Shown here: positions 45,979 through 56,545 of the stretch, in pieces
How the letters are laid out: the number at the start of each line of letters is the position of its first letter
Numbering within the stretch: the stretch's first letter is position 1
DNA from: Chelonoidis abingdonii
Taxonomy: Eukaryota > Chordata > Testudines > Testudinidae
NCBI RefSeq assembly: GCF_003597395.2
Contig: NC_133771.1
Coordinates: forward strand, 129,299,683 to 129,363,682
Length of the DNA: 64,000 bases
Reading direction: 5' to 3'
The notes under the pieces: generated by a model
The model's input: the letters and a program-made list of their open reading frames with translations, nothing else
Databases searched by the model: none
What the model was told of the DNA's origin: nothing
Translations under genes and position numbers: made by a program

Positions 45979-48240
45979 ATGCACTGCTTTCCTTGAAAAG
46001 GACATTGATCTTTGGCAATTCTAGGGAATTGACATATAGGACTGAAAAGATACATTCAAAGTCATCATCAGTGTCATATCCACCTAAGGCACCGCTGTGA
46101 ACCATGTTGTCACACTGATCCACATCCGCACAGCACTCGCACATCTCTCTACAATGGCCAAACATTTGCAGATTGTAAGCATGTGGTTTTTGCTTTCAAG
46201 CATTTGATTTGCTGAAGGATTGATTAGGGAGTGGATGGTATTTCACACATAATGGTGTGGTCAGTCCATCCTCCAAGAACCATCCATACCCAATAAGGGA
46301 GAGTAGCTTTGGATGAGCTTGATAATCCTAGAGCCATTCCATTGCCTGATCATTTGCCCTCTTGATAGCAGGTATAAATGTGCCCTTTGCTGGTGGCAGT
46401 TCATCTTCATTTGTCTGCTTCTTGGAAAATAACCAACAACATAGCTCTTCAAGTGTTGTAATGTTGGCCTTCAAATAGTAAACTCAGCATTAGAACACCC
46501 CCAGTGCATTTATGGCCTCCTCAGTGACAGTCTCAGCCATTCCAAGTACCTTCAGAACGAGGACAGTGTCTCCGGATGGTGAATCAAATGCCTTCCAGTA
46601 AGATAACTTGGTCTTTCCAGCCAATCTTCCAGCAGTGTCATATCCTGAAAGGGCATGAATGCTTGGCAGTCTGGCAGCATTTCATGGTGAAAGTGATAGG
46701 AGCACAACTTTGAAGGATGTACAGTGATTCTGTTCCCCAGCAGTAGGCCCCAAAACAGAATCACGTGGAAGTCTTGGGTTGCATTTCCAAGAAAGCACTA
46801 GAACATCTGTTCTTTTGCAAAATTATGGGGTTTAGTGGCACCTCTCTGTGGCCCTGATGACGTGCAAGATAGTTTTAGTGTCAGTCTCCTCATGGGAACT
46901 ACCAAGAAACTCCGCTGAAACTTCAGTCATCAGCTTTACTACACCATGCAATGACAAGATTTTTCAAGCAATTCTTCACATGCTATAGCGTTTTTCCTGC
47001 AATGTATGCTATTAACTCAGCCTTTGTGAAACTATGAGATAGTACCTTCTTCATTGTGACATTAAAGATATTTATTGAGTCAATGATTTTGTGTTGGACA
47101 AGTGAAATACCATAGGCTTGCTTCTTTTTATTAAATATTTTAAATTGATTCCTCTGCACACATATCAAACACAAAGTGGACTTCATCATAGGTCCAGAAT
47201 TTTCTTGGTAGCCTCAGAACGAAGTGTTTAGCCAAATTGCAGACGATGTTAATTTCTGATTTGTCAAGAGCCATGCCATCTATGACTATTACACTGAAAG
47301 GCCTTTGCTGGCATACGGTACTGGCCACATTTTCAATAGGTGCTGGCTTAGGAAGACCATGCAAGATGTGTATTAGTTTGCTTGTCACCTGGCACACATG
47401 TATTGTTCTCACACATTCAAACATTGATCATGATACCACGGACAACTCGTACTTTCCCAAAGTCTCATGTAGATCAATATCACGCTGAGATCTGGACGTG
47501 ACCAGGAGACAAGCAAACAATGACCTGTCTGTAGTTAGCTCTGTTACATTCATTCATCTTTGTTAGCTCAGTCCTTCATTCTGACTTTCTTCTTTGCTTT
47601 CAAGCACAGCTTTAGCCTGTTCTTCATTGGAGCCTATACATCGATGGAGCCTTGGATTTTGAAGGCTTCATACAAGTCATGACCCATAATATCCACTCAA
47701 CTGATTTCTTTAGCTATCTTCAATCTCCCGGGACACACAATAGCAGATTTAAAGGTAGCCATCCTGCAGCAAAAAAACTTCTGGACCAGACTTCAAAGAG
47801 AAACTGCTATGCTTCAGTTCATCTGCAAATTTGACATAATCAGCTCAGGATAAAAAAAACTGGGAATGCTACCAACGACAAAAGCAGTTTCTCCCCTTGG
47901 TGTTCACACCTCAAACTGCGAGAAGGGCCTCATCTTCCCTGATTGAACTAACCTCATATCTCTAGCCCTGACTCTTGCTTGCATATAATATACACCTGCC
48001 TCTGGAAATTTCACTACCACTGCATCCAACGAAGTGGGTATTCACCCATGAAAGCTCATGCTCCAATACGTCTGTTAGTCTATAAGGTGCCACAGGACTC
48101 TCTGCTGCTTTTACAGATCCAGACTAACATGGCTACCCCTCTGATATTTAGCTATCTCGTCACTGAAGACTGCTTTCATCGTGATATTAATTAGCTTTGG
48201 TCCATCATTCTTGAATGGGTTGCAGTGCCAGTAAGTTCAT
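45978..48240 (-). pseudogene. Fossil protein of an unclassified multi-copy element, family 2 (PIN/XPG-like?)
   Basis: Read from 48240 downward, pieces across three frames follow the order of one protein. They are NPFKNDGPKLINI (about 48225), RDIDLHETLGKYELS (about 47480-47440), then VIVIDGMALDKSEIN and VFDMCAEESI (47310-47140). KAELIAYIAGK (about 47000), SSHEETDTKTILHVIRATE (about 46905-46845), TDVLVLSWK (about 46800) and HALSGYDTAG (46657-46628) follow. Last comes a C-terminal part ending at about 45980. The spaced acidic residues (DGMA, EETDTK, TDVLVL, GYDT) and the GYDTAG..G turn recall PIN/XPG-type nucleases; that is an inference. Stops and frameshifts make it inactive. It is split by a retroposon (47720-48146); the frame is continuous across that site once the insert and one duplication are discounted. 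Confidence 0.65.
47720..48146 (+). mobile_element. Retroposon (GTGGCACCTTATAGACTAACA family), copy 3
   Basis: This 427-bp insertion is flanked by an exact 11-bp duplication, TTTAGCTATCT, at 47709-47719 and 48147-48157. The 3' end is GGCTACCCCTCTGATA, as in copy 1. It has TGTTAGTCT (48073-48081) and its exact complement AGACTAACA (48121-48129). It has no poly(A) tail. It is 5' truncated relative to copy 2. It sits inside the family 2 fossil and is therefore younger. Confidence 0.9.
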
Positions 48241-49089
48241 CTTATAGCTTTAAAATTGCCCCCTCTTGGCATTTAACAGCACCTAATGAGTCTAGATGGT
48301 GCTTAGTTACTTTTGGGGAAGTCATCCCCAGCCATGCTTAATGTTTCATTTGAAATGTAATGGAGTTCTGGCGTGAATGCTGTGTTATGCCCACCAATCC
48401 CCCATGACTTTTAGTGCTCTGTTTTCATGTTCCAGGGTTCGTCTGAACCAAGTGCACAGAAGTCAACTGGCAATCTTTTAACAACCCAGTTTCCTTTTAG
48501 AAATTCCTCCCATGTGCCAGGGTCAGACTTTTCCATACATCTTGTTTAAGCATGGTACCAGGCAATCATTTCAGAATTGTGGGTTAAATCTAAAGCAAAA
48601 ACATATTTCTCAAAGTCATTCAGTGCTGAGAGGTGCAAGTTCTAATTAGCAACCCTGACAGATCAAATAAAGAGCAACAAAAACTCAACCATCTTCATGT
48701 ATTACCGTACCAATTATTTTGGGATTGGAATTAATTATGTTATGTTATGTAACCTTGTGCATACTGTTTGCAGATGGATTCCGGTAATTTCTAACTGAAT
48801 ACTGACATCTTAACCAGTGCCTTGTTAACACTCTTTTGGCATTATGAGCAAAGCTGATAATATATACCACTGAACCACTTTTTTGCCAATGATTGCAAAT
48901 CAAGTTGAAACACATCTTCCATTTATAGTAATCTGTAACATTAAAATAAAATCAATCAGGTTGTGACCCAAGGTACATAGGATAGCCCACATTGAAAATG
49001 CAAAGGTCAGAACATGCTGCAAAGAGGAGAGCAGATTCTTCCAAAACTGTGGGTTAACACTGTAGTTTGTGTTTTTGATCTCCCACCCT
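48241..49089. other. No firmly recognised feature
   Basis: If the inverted arms at 45617 and 51427 bound one element, this would be its 5' region. No motif seen. Confidence 0.35.
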
Positions 49090-49825
49090 GGTTATCAAAA
49101 AGCTAAAAAAAGAAATATCACAGCCCCCTTTATTGCGTTCCAGTTATCTGGTTCCCAATCAGCAAATAGGTCCAGTAAGGTGAGGAATTATTAAAAACCT
49201 CTGCTCACTAGACAAAGGGTTCTTCTGATCCCCAAAGGGCCAGCTACATTACCAGATCAATATTAGTTTGTATCTTACCCAAAATACCAGGCTGCCAGCC
49301 AATCCTTACGATCTAAAACTAAAGGTTTTTATTAAAAAAAAATAAATAGAAGAACTGGAAGAGAATTGTTAAATGATCGAGGCAATCAGATACATACATA
49401 AAAGACTTCAGAGTCCACATATCAGGTTCTTAGCTGCATTGGTGAGCTGGCTGGCTTGTAGAGTCCCTCTGGAACACATCCAAAGTTTGGAGGGGGTCTG
49501 TCAGTCCTCTGATCAGTTTGTAGAGACATTACTCCAGAGGTAAGAAGCAGGACTGAAGACAAAATGGAGAAGATGCAGCTGCTATTTTATATCCTTTGCC
49601 ATGTGGCTTGTACATCCTCTGTCCCAAAGATAAGCTAAAAGCACATGGGCATGGAAAAAAGTACTTGGGAGTCCCCTGTCCACAGGCATGCCCCTACATG
49701 TCCTGCTGCCTCATAGGCATAGACCCTGGCTTCTTTCATTAGGTTCATAGTATAGCTGATCTCCTTGATGTGTCATCAAGCAGGAGCAGGTTTAATGCGA
49801 ATGATAATCTGTCTCGGGATGTCAC
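49090..49825 (-). mobile_element. Retroviral-type LTR, minus orientation
   Basis: In the minus sense there is an upstream region starting near a GGTGACATCCCGAGACAG block (49825), then a TATA box AAGGATATAAAATAGC (about 49590). An AATAAAAACC polyadenylation signal lies near 49325. The downstream part ends near 49090. I recognise the family from turtle genomes (from memory). Ends are approximate and I find no target duplication. Confidence 0.6.
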
Positions 49826-49839
49826 CCAGATACACAGCA

Positions 49840-51295
49840 CAAGTTTGAAATACAGATATACCATACATATTTATAACGCAATACCAAGAGGGTACATATA
49901 TACAAATGTGATTAAATTTAGCGAATCATAACTTTTCCACTAGTTCTTTACATGGCATATTTTATATAAGATTATTGCAATTTTATAATATTGGTGTGAT
50001 ATTGCAGTGTATATGATTTTATAAAAATATGCTAATTAATGAACATAATGTAATGAGAATATGCTTCATGCAAAAGGTCTCTTGTAAGTATCATTGCAAA
50101 GCTTATAATCTACTGAGTGTGTTCATCCTATATCTATAAATGTATCACTCTTATATCTAAAACCAGAAATATGAAATAACACTCTGAGGGCCTATTGTAA
50201 TTATGCAAAGTGTGAGCAATTAATGATGGTTTGGAATCTTGATGGCTCCGATCAACCAGAACAATTGACTATGGATGGCCCTGTTTGCAGGCAAGCCTTC
50301 CTGTGAGTCAGGCTGGGATGAATAAAGGCCTGGGGGGGTCTTACAGTAGGGTGACCAGATGTCCCGATTTTATAGGGACAGTCCCAATTTTTGGGTCTTT
50401 TTCTTATATAGGATTCTATTACCCCCCACCTTCTGTCCCGATTTTTCACACTTGCTGTCTGGTCACCCTATCTTACAGTGACATGTAATCACGTCACTTG
50501 AACTGGAATCCATCTTTAATCTGGTGCTTTTCCAGTGAGGAGGGGTGGGAACCCAGAGGGACAAAGGATTCCCACCTTATGCAAAAGATATATAAGTAGG
50601 TGGAATAGAACAAAAGAGGAGCCATCATGAGGAATCCCCGAGCTACCACCTGAGCAGGAACAAGAGCTGTACCAGGGGACAAGATAGTGCCCAGACTAGG
50701 AAGTTGTCCAGTCTGAGAAAATAAATGCATTGAAACATCTCTAAGGGTGAGATTTTACCTATATTCAGCTGTAATACTGCGTTAGGTTTAGATTTGTGTG
50801 TTTTATTTTATTTTGTTTGGTAATTCACTTTGTTCTGTCTATCACTACTTGGAACCACTTACATCCTACTTTCTGTATTTAATAAAATCACTTTTTACTT
50901 ATTAATTAGCCCAGAGTATGTGTTAATACCTGGGGGGCAAACAGGTGCATACCTCTCTATCAGTGTTATAGAGGGTGAACAATGTATGAATTTACCCTGT
51001 AAAAACTTTATACAGGGTAAAATGGATTTATTTGGGTTTAGACCCCATTGGGAGTTGGGCATCTGAGTGTTAAAGACAAGAACACTTCTGTAAGCTGCTT
51101 TCAGTTAAGTCTGCAGTTTTGGGGCAAGTAATTCAGACCCTGGATCTGTGCTGGAGCAGACAGGCATGTCTGGCTCAGCAAGACAGGGTGCTGGGGTCCC
51201 GAGCTGGTGAGGAAAGTGGGGGCAGAAGTAGTCTTGCACATCAGGTGGTAGCTCCCAAGGGGGGGTTCTGTGATCTAGTCCATCACAACTGGTAT
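49840..51295 (+). mobile_element. Retroviral-type LTR and flanking part, plus orientation
   Basis: TATA box AAAAGATATATAAGTAGG near 50585 and polyadenylation signal TTTAATAAAATC near 50880. A downstream segment ends in a CCATCACAAC string near 51290. The upstream AT-rich part from 49840 may belong to the same element. It is interrupted by a 124-bp MITE (50347-50470). Ends approximate. Confidence 0.6.
50347..50470. mobile_element. hAT-type MITE, TAGGGTGACCAGA ends, copy 1
   Basis: Termini TAGGGTGACCAGA and TCTGGTCACCCTA are exact complements. They are flanked by an exact 8-bp duplication, TCTTACAG, at 50339-50346 and 50471-50478. It is 124 bp, and the complementarity continues well into the body. 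It sits inside an LTR-type element. Confidence 0.95.
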
Positions 51296-51426
51296 CGGTA
51301 ATATTATAAACAGTCAGTCATATTCCATACAGTATCCACGGGTATCATGTTCTGAGCATTAACTGACAACAGCACTGTCTGTTGAGGGACACAGTTTAAC
51401 TCTGTGAGGGTTGCATGTTTGACATG

Positions 51427-51788
51427 CCTGTGTTAAAACAGAATTTTAAAAAAAGTTGATTTTTAAAAATATTTTCTAATATCTCTCTCTCTGTATATAT
51501 ATAAATAATTGTTCTAGGTTTGTCATCTTTGGCACCATTGTGTTCATGGGCGAAATGACTTTCAAATGATACCCAACACGACCCCTTTCTGATAACACTG
51601 TATTATCAAAATTTCCACCAACTGGAGGACCTGGAGCTGGGAGGGTAGGGGGCAAGTGACTCTATCCAGCCACACTAAAGAGGGCGATAACGTTGAAATT
51701 ATGATTCTGTAAATGTTCATGAATCAAATGATACCTCCCTAACCTTTCTATCATTAACTTTCCCATGGAATTACACATGCTCACAGGC
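51427..51788 (+). repeat. Right arm of a ~360-bp inverted repeat
   Basis: Counterpart of 45617-45978 in the opposite orientation. Recognisable words: CCTGTGTTAAAACAG, ATTGTTCTAGGTTTGTCAT, GGCACCATTGTGTTC, GTATTATCAAAATTTCCACC, TTATGATTCTGTAAATG, ACCTTTCTATCATTAAC. Similarity fades at the outer edge near 51788. Confidence 0.75.
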
Positions 51789-52985
51789 TAGCTCTTCGGG
51801 AGATACTCTTTTTTCTGGCCACCTTTTTTGTGATTGTGATTAATCTCTTGTCTTACTGGGCTTTGCTGAAAATGTCTGAGTGAAATATTACTGAAATAGC
51901 ACAGCACTGCAGTGACTGTCAAGTGCTGCCTGTAGCTCTCTGGGAATTGGGCAGACAGGAATATGTTTCTTTCAGACATCATTTATAACTTGCTGTTGTG
52001 ATGCTAAAGAATCAGGCAGGTAGCTTTTTTTTTTTTCTCCCCCCTTGTGTGGAATTTTGGAATCTGCTCTACCAGACCCCATTGAAGGATGAAAGCTCAA
52101 GTTGCTAAACACATAGAAAATATTAAATGTGATGTAGGGTTGGGATATGTTTGGACTCTGTTGCTTTTTTCTTAAACTTTGATTTTTTAAAATTATTGTA
52201 TGGTGAAAGGTGCTGATTCAAAGCCATACAGAATGAAATCCTTTACCCTCAAAAAAATGCAGTAAATGAAGTTTTTCTCCACACTGCCCCATCTGTAGGC
52301 CTCAACTCTGATCTATTGGGATCAGGGTCTGTATACTCTACAGACTCATTCAATCCTTGGATTCTATTCTGAGACACCCCATAAAAAGCATACCAATTAA
52401 CATTAGTGTTATTTAAGAGGTGAACAACTTTGCAATATGAATTGCACATGGACCATCAACTCATTTTATATAGGTTGCCAGTTGGCTATTAGAGGATCAC
52501 AATTTTAGGTCATTGGACATATTCAAAACTCAAATATTCCTTGGTTATCTTACTTTTTCAATATAAGCATTTCCTCAGAAATCCTATTATAATGCACCTT
52601 ATACTGAGATAACCATTGGAGGAATGTGAGGGGGTGGGAGGGAGGGGAAACTGTTTCTAGCCAGAGGACTTCTGCTGTCCATGTGTGAGAGGACAATCAG
52701 GCCTGATTTCTGCTGCTCAGTTAACATGTCTGTCTAAACCAAATGTTCATTTTCACTCTGACGTGTCATGTGAGAGCTGTGCTCCCTACAATGTGCTAAT
52801 TAATGGCCTCAGTCTCAGCATGCTGTACACCTTCAAGTCATGAGGGTTGCGAGTACTCTGATCATTTCAGAATCAGACCTGATTCTCACAGGCATCCTGT
52901 ATCCCTAGGTATTAGAATAATTCACCACATCCTAATTTTGATTTGCTACTCCTCATTGTTATGCATGAATTTAACTGGCCTTTGA
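51789..52985. other. No gene; possible third copy of an unclassified repeat
   Basis: A stretch at 52290-52400 weakly matches 39640-39870 (CATTCAATCCTTGG, then AATTAACATTAGTGTT). A T-run lies near 52028. Nothing else. Confidence 0.3.
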
Positions 52986-54125
52986 GAGCAGCAAACTTGG
53001 ACCTAAAGGCAACCTTTGACTCTGTCAGTAGTGCTGCCTTGTGAAAGGCCCCATGAGGCATCAGCATTCCATACATCCTCCTAAGGCTAATTCATTATGT
53101 AAATAATGACTCGGGGCAAGATTGCACTGGGGGACCCATAGGTTTGACAGGTTTCACATCAGATCTGGGATGAAGCAAGGATATGTCTTGGCCCCAGCCC
53201 TGTTCTGCTGCACAGTGGATTGACTCCTTGAATGTATCTCCACAAACATGGATCTAACTGTCAGTTCAACCTCTGTTACCAATAGACTGACCAGACAGCA
53301 AGTGTGAAAAATCAGGATGGGGGTGGGGGGCAATAGGAGCCCATAGAAGAAAAAGCCCCAAATATTGGGACTGTCCCTATAAAATCAGGACATCTGGTCA
53401 CCCTAGTTCTGCCCTTTTTGGTTGGGATGCAAAAAAACATTGTCAAAGCTCAACTAGAGAGCCTCCAGCACAAGGGAGCTGCACTTGGAATAAGGGTTTC
53501 TTGGGGAAAAACATAAAGCATTGCCACAAAAGTTGTGATACAAGACATCTGTGCTTCTAGACAAACCATGGAAATAGTGGATAACTTCCTCTGTCTAGGC
53601 AGTATGCTGTCCTCAAACGGGTGCAGCCAGGAGACTTCCTAAGGAGAACGGATTTAGCAGCCTCAGCCATGAAGGATCTGCATAGAGTCTGGAGTCAAAA
53701 GAAGGTGAAACTATATACAAAAGTACAGATTTCTCAAGCCTGCATACTTTGATCCTCTTAATTAGAAGTTTAAGCAGCATCCTTGTTATACAAGACAACA
53801 GGAGGTTGGAGGCAGCAGCAACTACAGGGTATAAGATGGTTTGATTTTTATCAGTAATAGGGCTATATCACTGAGACCTGTATTGTTGAGAGGATTGAAG
53901 CCTGCTGGCCCTTTTTGGTCATATTGCCTGCCTCGGGAGCAAAGTCCCCACATATTGAGCCCTGTAGATCAAACCTGAAGTCAGGAGAGGGCACTGCCCA
54001 TTCACAGCAGCAGTCACGGCAGCAGTCATGCAGTCACTGACAATTAACCAGGCTGCACCAAATCAAGGATAGCTCTGTGGAGCTCTTAGACTCCTGGAAT
54101 AAAGCTGTGCAGTGCGGTAATGGAC
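52986..54125 (+). mobile_element. Second degenerate LINE, RT to C-terminus
   Basis: Plus-strand pieces of a non-LTR RT: TFDSVSSAAL near 53008, GISIPYILLRLIHYV near 53058, KQGYVLAPALFCC near 53172. After a MITE insertion come FLCLGSMLSS near 53587 and KVQIFQA near 53720. A C-terminal part with SVELLDSWNKAVQCG lies near 54070-54118. The YADD box is lost. It differs from the LINE at 560-3140 in its motifs and is much decayed. Clade unknown. Confidence 0.7.
53283..53405. mobile_element. hAT-type MITE, TAGGGTGACCAGA family, copy 2
   Basis: TAGACTGACCAGACAGC at the left and ACATCTGGTCACCCTA at the right. It is the reverse orientation of 50347-50470 and nearly the same length (123 bp). The target duplication is not convincing. 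It sits within the LINE at 52986-54125. Confidence 0.9.
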
Positions 54126-54221
54126 ATTAAGTGCTATGGACCTCCACTGTTTAAGTGTATTGTTGATGGTGGTGATGGTTAGAGACAGACATTGTGGCTT
54201 CTTTATTTGCATTTCTAAATA

Positions 54222-54935
54222 CAGTCACTCCTCACTTAAAATCGTCCCGCTTAACGTTGTTTCATTGTTACATTGCTGATCAATTAGGGAACTTATTCGT
54301 TTAAAGTTGTGCAATGCTCCACTCTTACGTTGTTTGGCTGCCTACTGTCTCCACAGCTGGCAGCCTCCCTATGCCCGCCCCCCCCAGCGCCTCCTGCCTG
54401 CTGGCAGACCCCAGGGATCAGCACCTTCCCCCTCCTCCTGCCCAGGGCAATCAGCTGGCTTGTGGCACTCGGGTGGCAGGGGAGAAAAGGGGAGCCTGCA
54501 CACCAAGTCCTCGCTCCTCCCTTCCGAACATGGCAAACCAGCTGATTGCCCCAGGCAGGAGGGAGTGGGGAGGACTCGGCGCACCTCCCTCCTCCCTCCC
54601 AAATGCAGCAATCAGCTGGCTTGTGGCATTTAGAAGGGAGGGGAAGGAGAAGGGAGGGGGGAGGAGCCAGGATACAACATGCGAAGTAAAGGGGGAGGAG
54701 ATGGGTGGAGGAAAAGGGGTGGGTCAAGGGTGGGGGCTTGGGGAAAGGGGTGGAGTGGGCGGGCTGAGGGTAAAGCCCCCTGCTCCTGGTGCTTGCAGAG
54801 TAGGGGAAGCTGCCCTGGAACCTAACCCCCCCATTTACATTAATTCTTATGGGGAAATAGGATTCACTTAACATTGTTTCACTTAGAGTTGCATTTTTGA
54901 GGAACATAACTACAACGTTAAGTGAGGAGTTACTG
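54222..54935. mobile_element. Tigger/mariner-like element
   Basis: The left end CAGTCACTCCTCACTTAA and right end TTAAGTGAGGAGTTACTG are complementary with one change. They are flanked by TA on both sides (54220-54221 and 54936-54937), the Tc1/mariner target duplication. It is 714 bp. The GC-rich centre gives long open frames on both strands (up to 234 codons) that are proline/glycine-rich and not transposase. Confidence 0.88.
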
Positions 54936-55239
54936 TAATGTGCTAATCTTTCCACCTTGGGCACATTTCCACCAAACCACAACAAAAAATCATACAAAAT
55001 AATCCAAATAATAGTATATTAATGTCTTCCTCAGGGATGTCTGTTTCTCTATTTCAGGATTAATCAACACTGCTCCTTTAATACATTTACACTCCTATCT
55101 CCATTTCCCAAAAGTCTGGGGAAAGTCTTTGCTGCATACCCTCAAAGTCAACAGATTTGGGTTCTGTTGGACCAATGGAAGATGCAAGCTCTGGCCTCAA
55201 AGGCCATTTACTGAGGAGCCATTGTCAGCAGCTTAATTT

Positions 55240-56400
55240 TACTTAAACCAAGTCACAGTTAACTCAAGCTCCTCAATTCTTAACTGCCAAGGTACTACAC
55301 AATGGGAGAGAAGGTTGAGCAGGTTGTCAGGATCAAAACTACTCAGGACTCTAAAGACACGACACAATACCTTGACAGTGTGGCATACTAGCAAGCATGC
55401 TGAGCTAGGACCCTCAAGACCAGAGTTCTGTTCCTAAGTCATCCCATAGCCTACTGGGTGACCTTGGCAGTTGTTTTACCACCTGCAAAATGAGGATGCT
55501 TCTCTACTTTGCAAAGCACTTTACAATCTACTGATTAAATGTGTGACATTTTGACTTGAAAATGAGTTTTTAGCCAGTACGGCTCATGGAGCACAGGTCT
55601 AAGGTGCTCTCTGCTAAATAAGAGGACCATCACTTTCTGTGCTAGTTGCCATTTCTAAATCATCTTCAGATGCAGACTTACCTAGAGAACATTACCCAAA
55701 GTCTGTTTCAAGGTGACAGATTCATGATCCACATCCAAAAGAAAAGTTCACAATCTTCTCTCCAAATACAAATGAAAACATACGTGCCTGGCCACAGCTG
55801 TTCCTTTATCTGGTTATACAGAAGCACTAGGCACTAGGGAATCCAACAAGACCACCAAACTCTGAACCTGTATCACAAATGGTGAACAAATTTTCCAATC
55901 AAATCAACTGTAATAAGTTCTAAATTACTTAAATGGTTTCAACCTTGTTTCAGCCAACTAAACTTTATCCAAATGCCATCTCTGGTAGGCACTGGGTAAA
56001 TTTGATCAACCACACAGACAAGGTGAGATGAAAGAAACAGAAAACCATGCATCATCTGCATACTGAAGACACCATAACCCACATCTCACTAGCTCTCCAA
56101 ATGGCCTCATATCCCCATTGAATAAGAGGCATCACGCAATGGATCCCTGTAGAATCCAGCACAGAAGAGCCTTTGGGGAAGATGAGCAAGTGCCCCATCC
56201 TACCCTCTGGAGTTCTCAGAAAGAAAGGAATAGAGACGCTCAACAGTAACTCTTTTTATCCCTGCTAGGATCTCCATCTGAATGAAGAAGTAACTCAGCA
56301 ATGGTGCTGAAAACAGATGACCAAATCATCTGGGACACATGATCCTCAGCCATTGCCAGAAGGTGATAATGAATATGGCCATGATGTACAATTGATGACT
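55240..56400 (+). repeat. Ancient LINE-like interspersed repeat, copy 2
   Basis: Ordered matches to 8040-8984, for example TTCTGTGCTAGTTGCCATTTC (about 55636), TTTCAGCCAACTAAAC (about 55950), CACTGGGTAAATTTG and GCATACTGAA (about 56060). A SINE lies inside it at 55395-55560. Class uncertain, as for copy 1. Confidence 0.5.
55395..55560 (+). repeat. MIR-type tRNA-derived SINE
   Basis: Head GCATGCTGAGCTAGGACCC, B-box-like AGTTCTGTTCC, then CTACTGGGTGACCTTGGCAG, a TGCAAAATGAGGATG block and the tail TTTGCAAAGCACTTTACAATC. Inserted in the old repeat. Confidence 0.8.
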
Positions 56401-56545
56401 TAGCTTTGCCAGAAAACCTTAATTATTAATCATACATATTACAGCAGTGCTCACAGTACCCAAACAAGATTAGGGCCCAGCTGTGTTAGGTGTTGCACAA
56501 ACCATAGCAAGTCAAGATTCCTGTCCCAAGTTTGAGTCCCTAAAG

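Noticed and set aside
37799..48146. A 10-kb element bounded by inverted terminal repeats
   Set aside because: The right-hand copy has its own 11-bp target duplication, so it is an independent insertion.
54293..54997. Longest open frame (234 codons, minus) and overlapping plus-strand frames
   Set aside because: They lie mostly in the GC-rich centre of the Tigger-like element, are proline/glycine/serine-rich, and overlap similar frames on the other strand. Stop codons are rare there because of composition.
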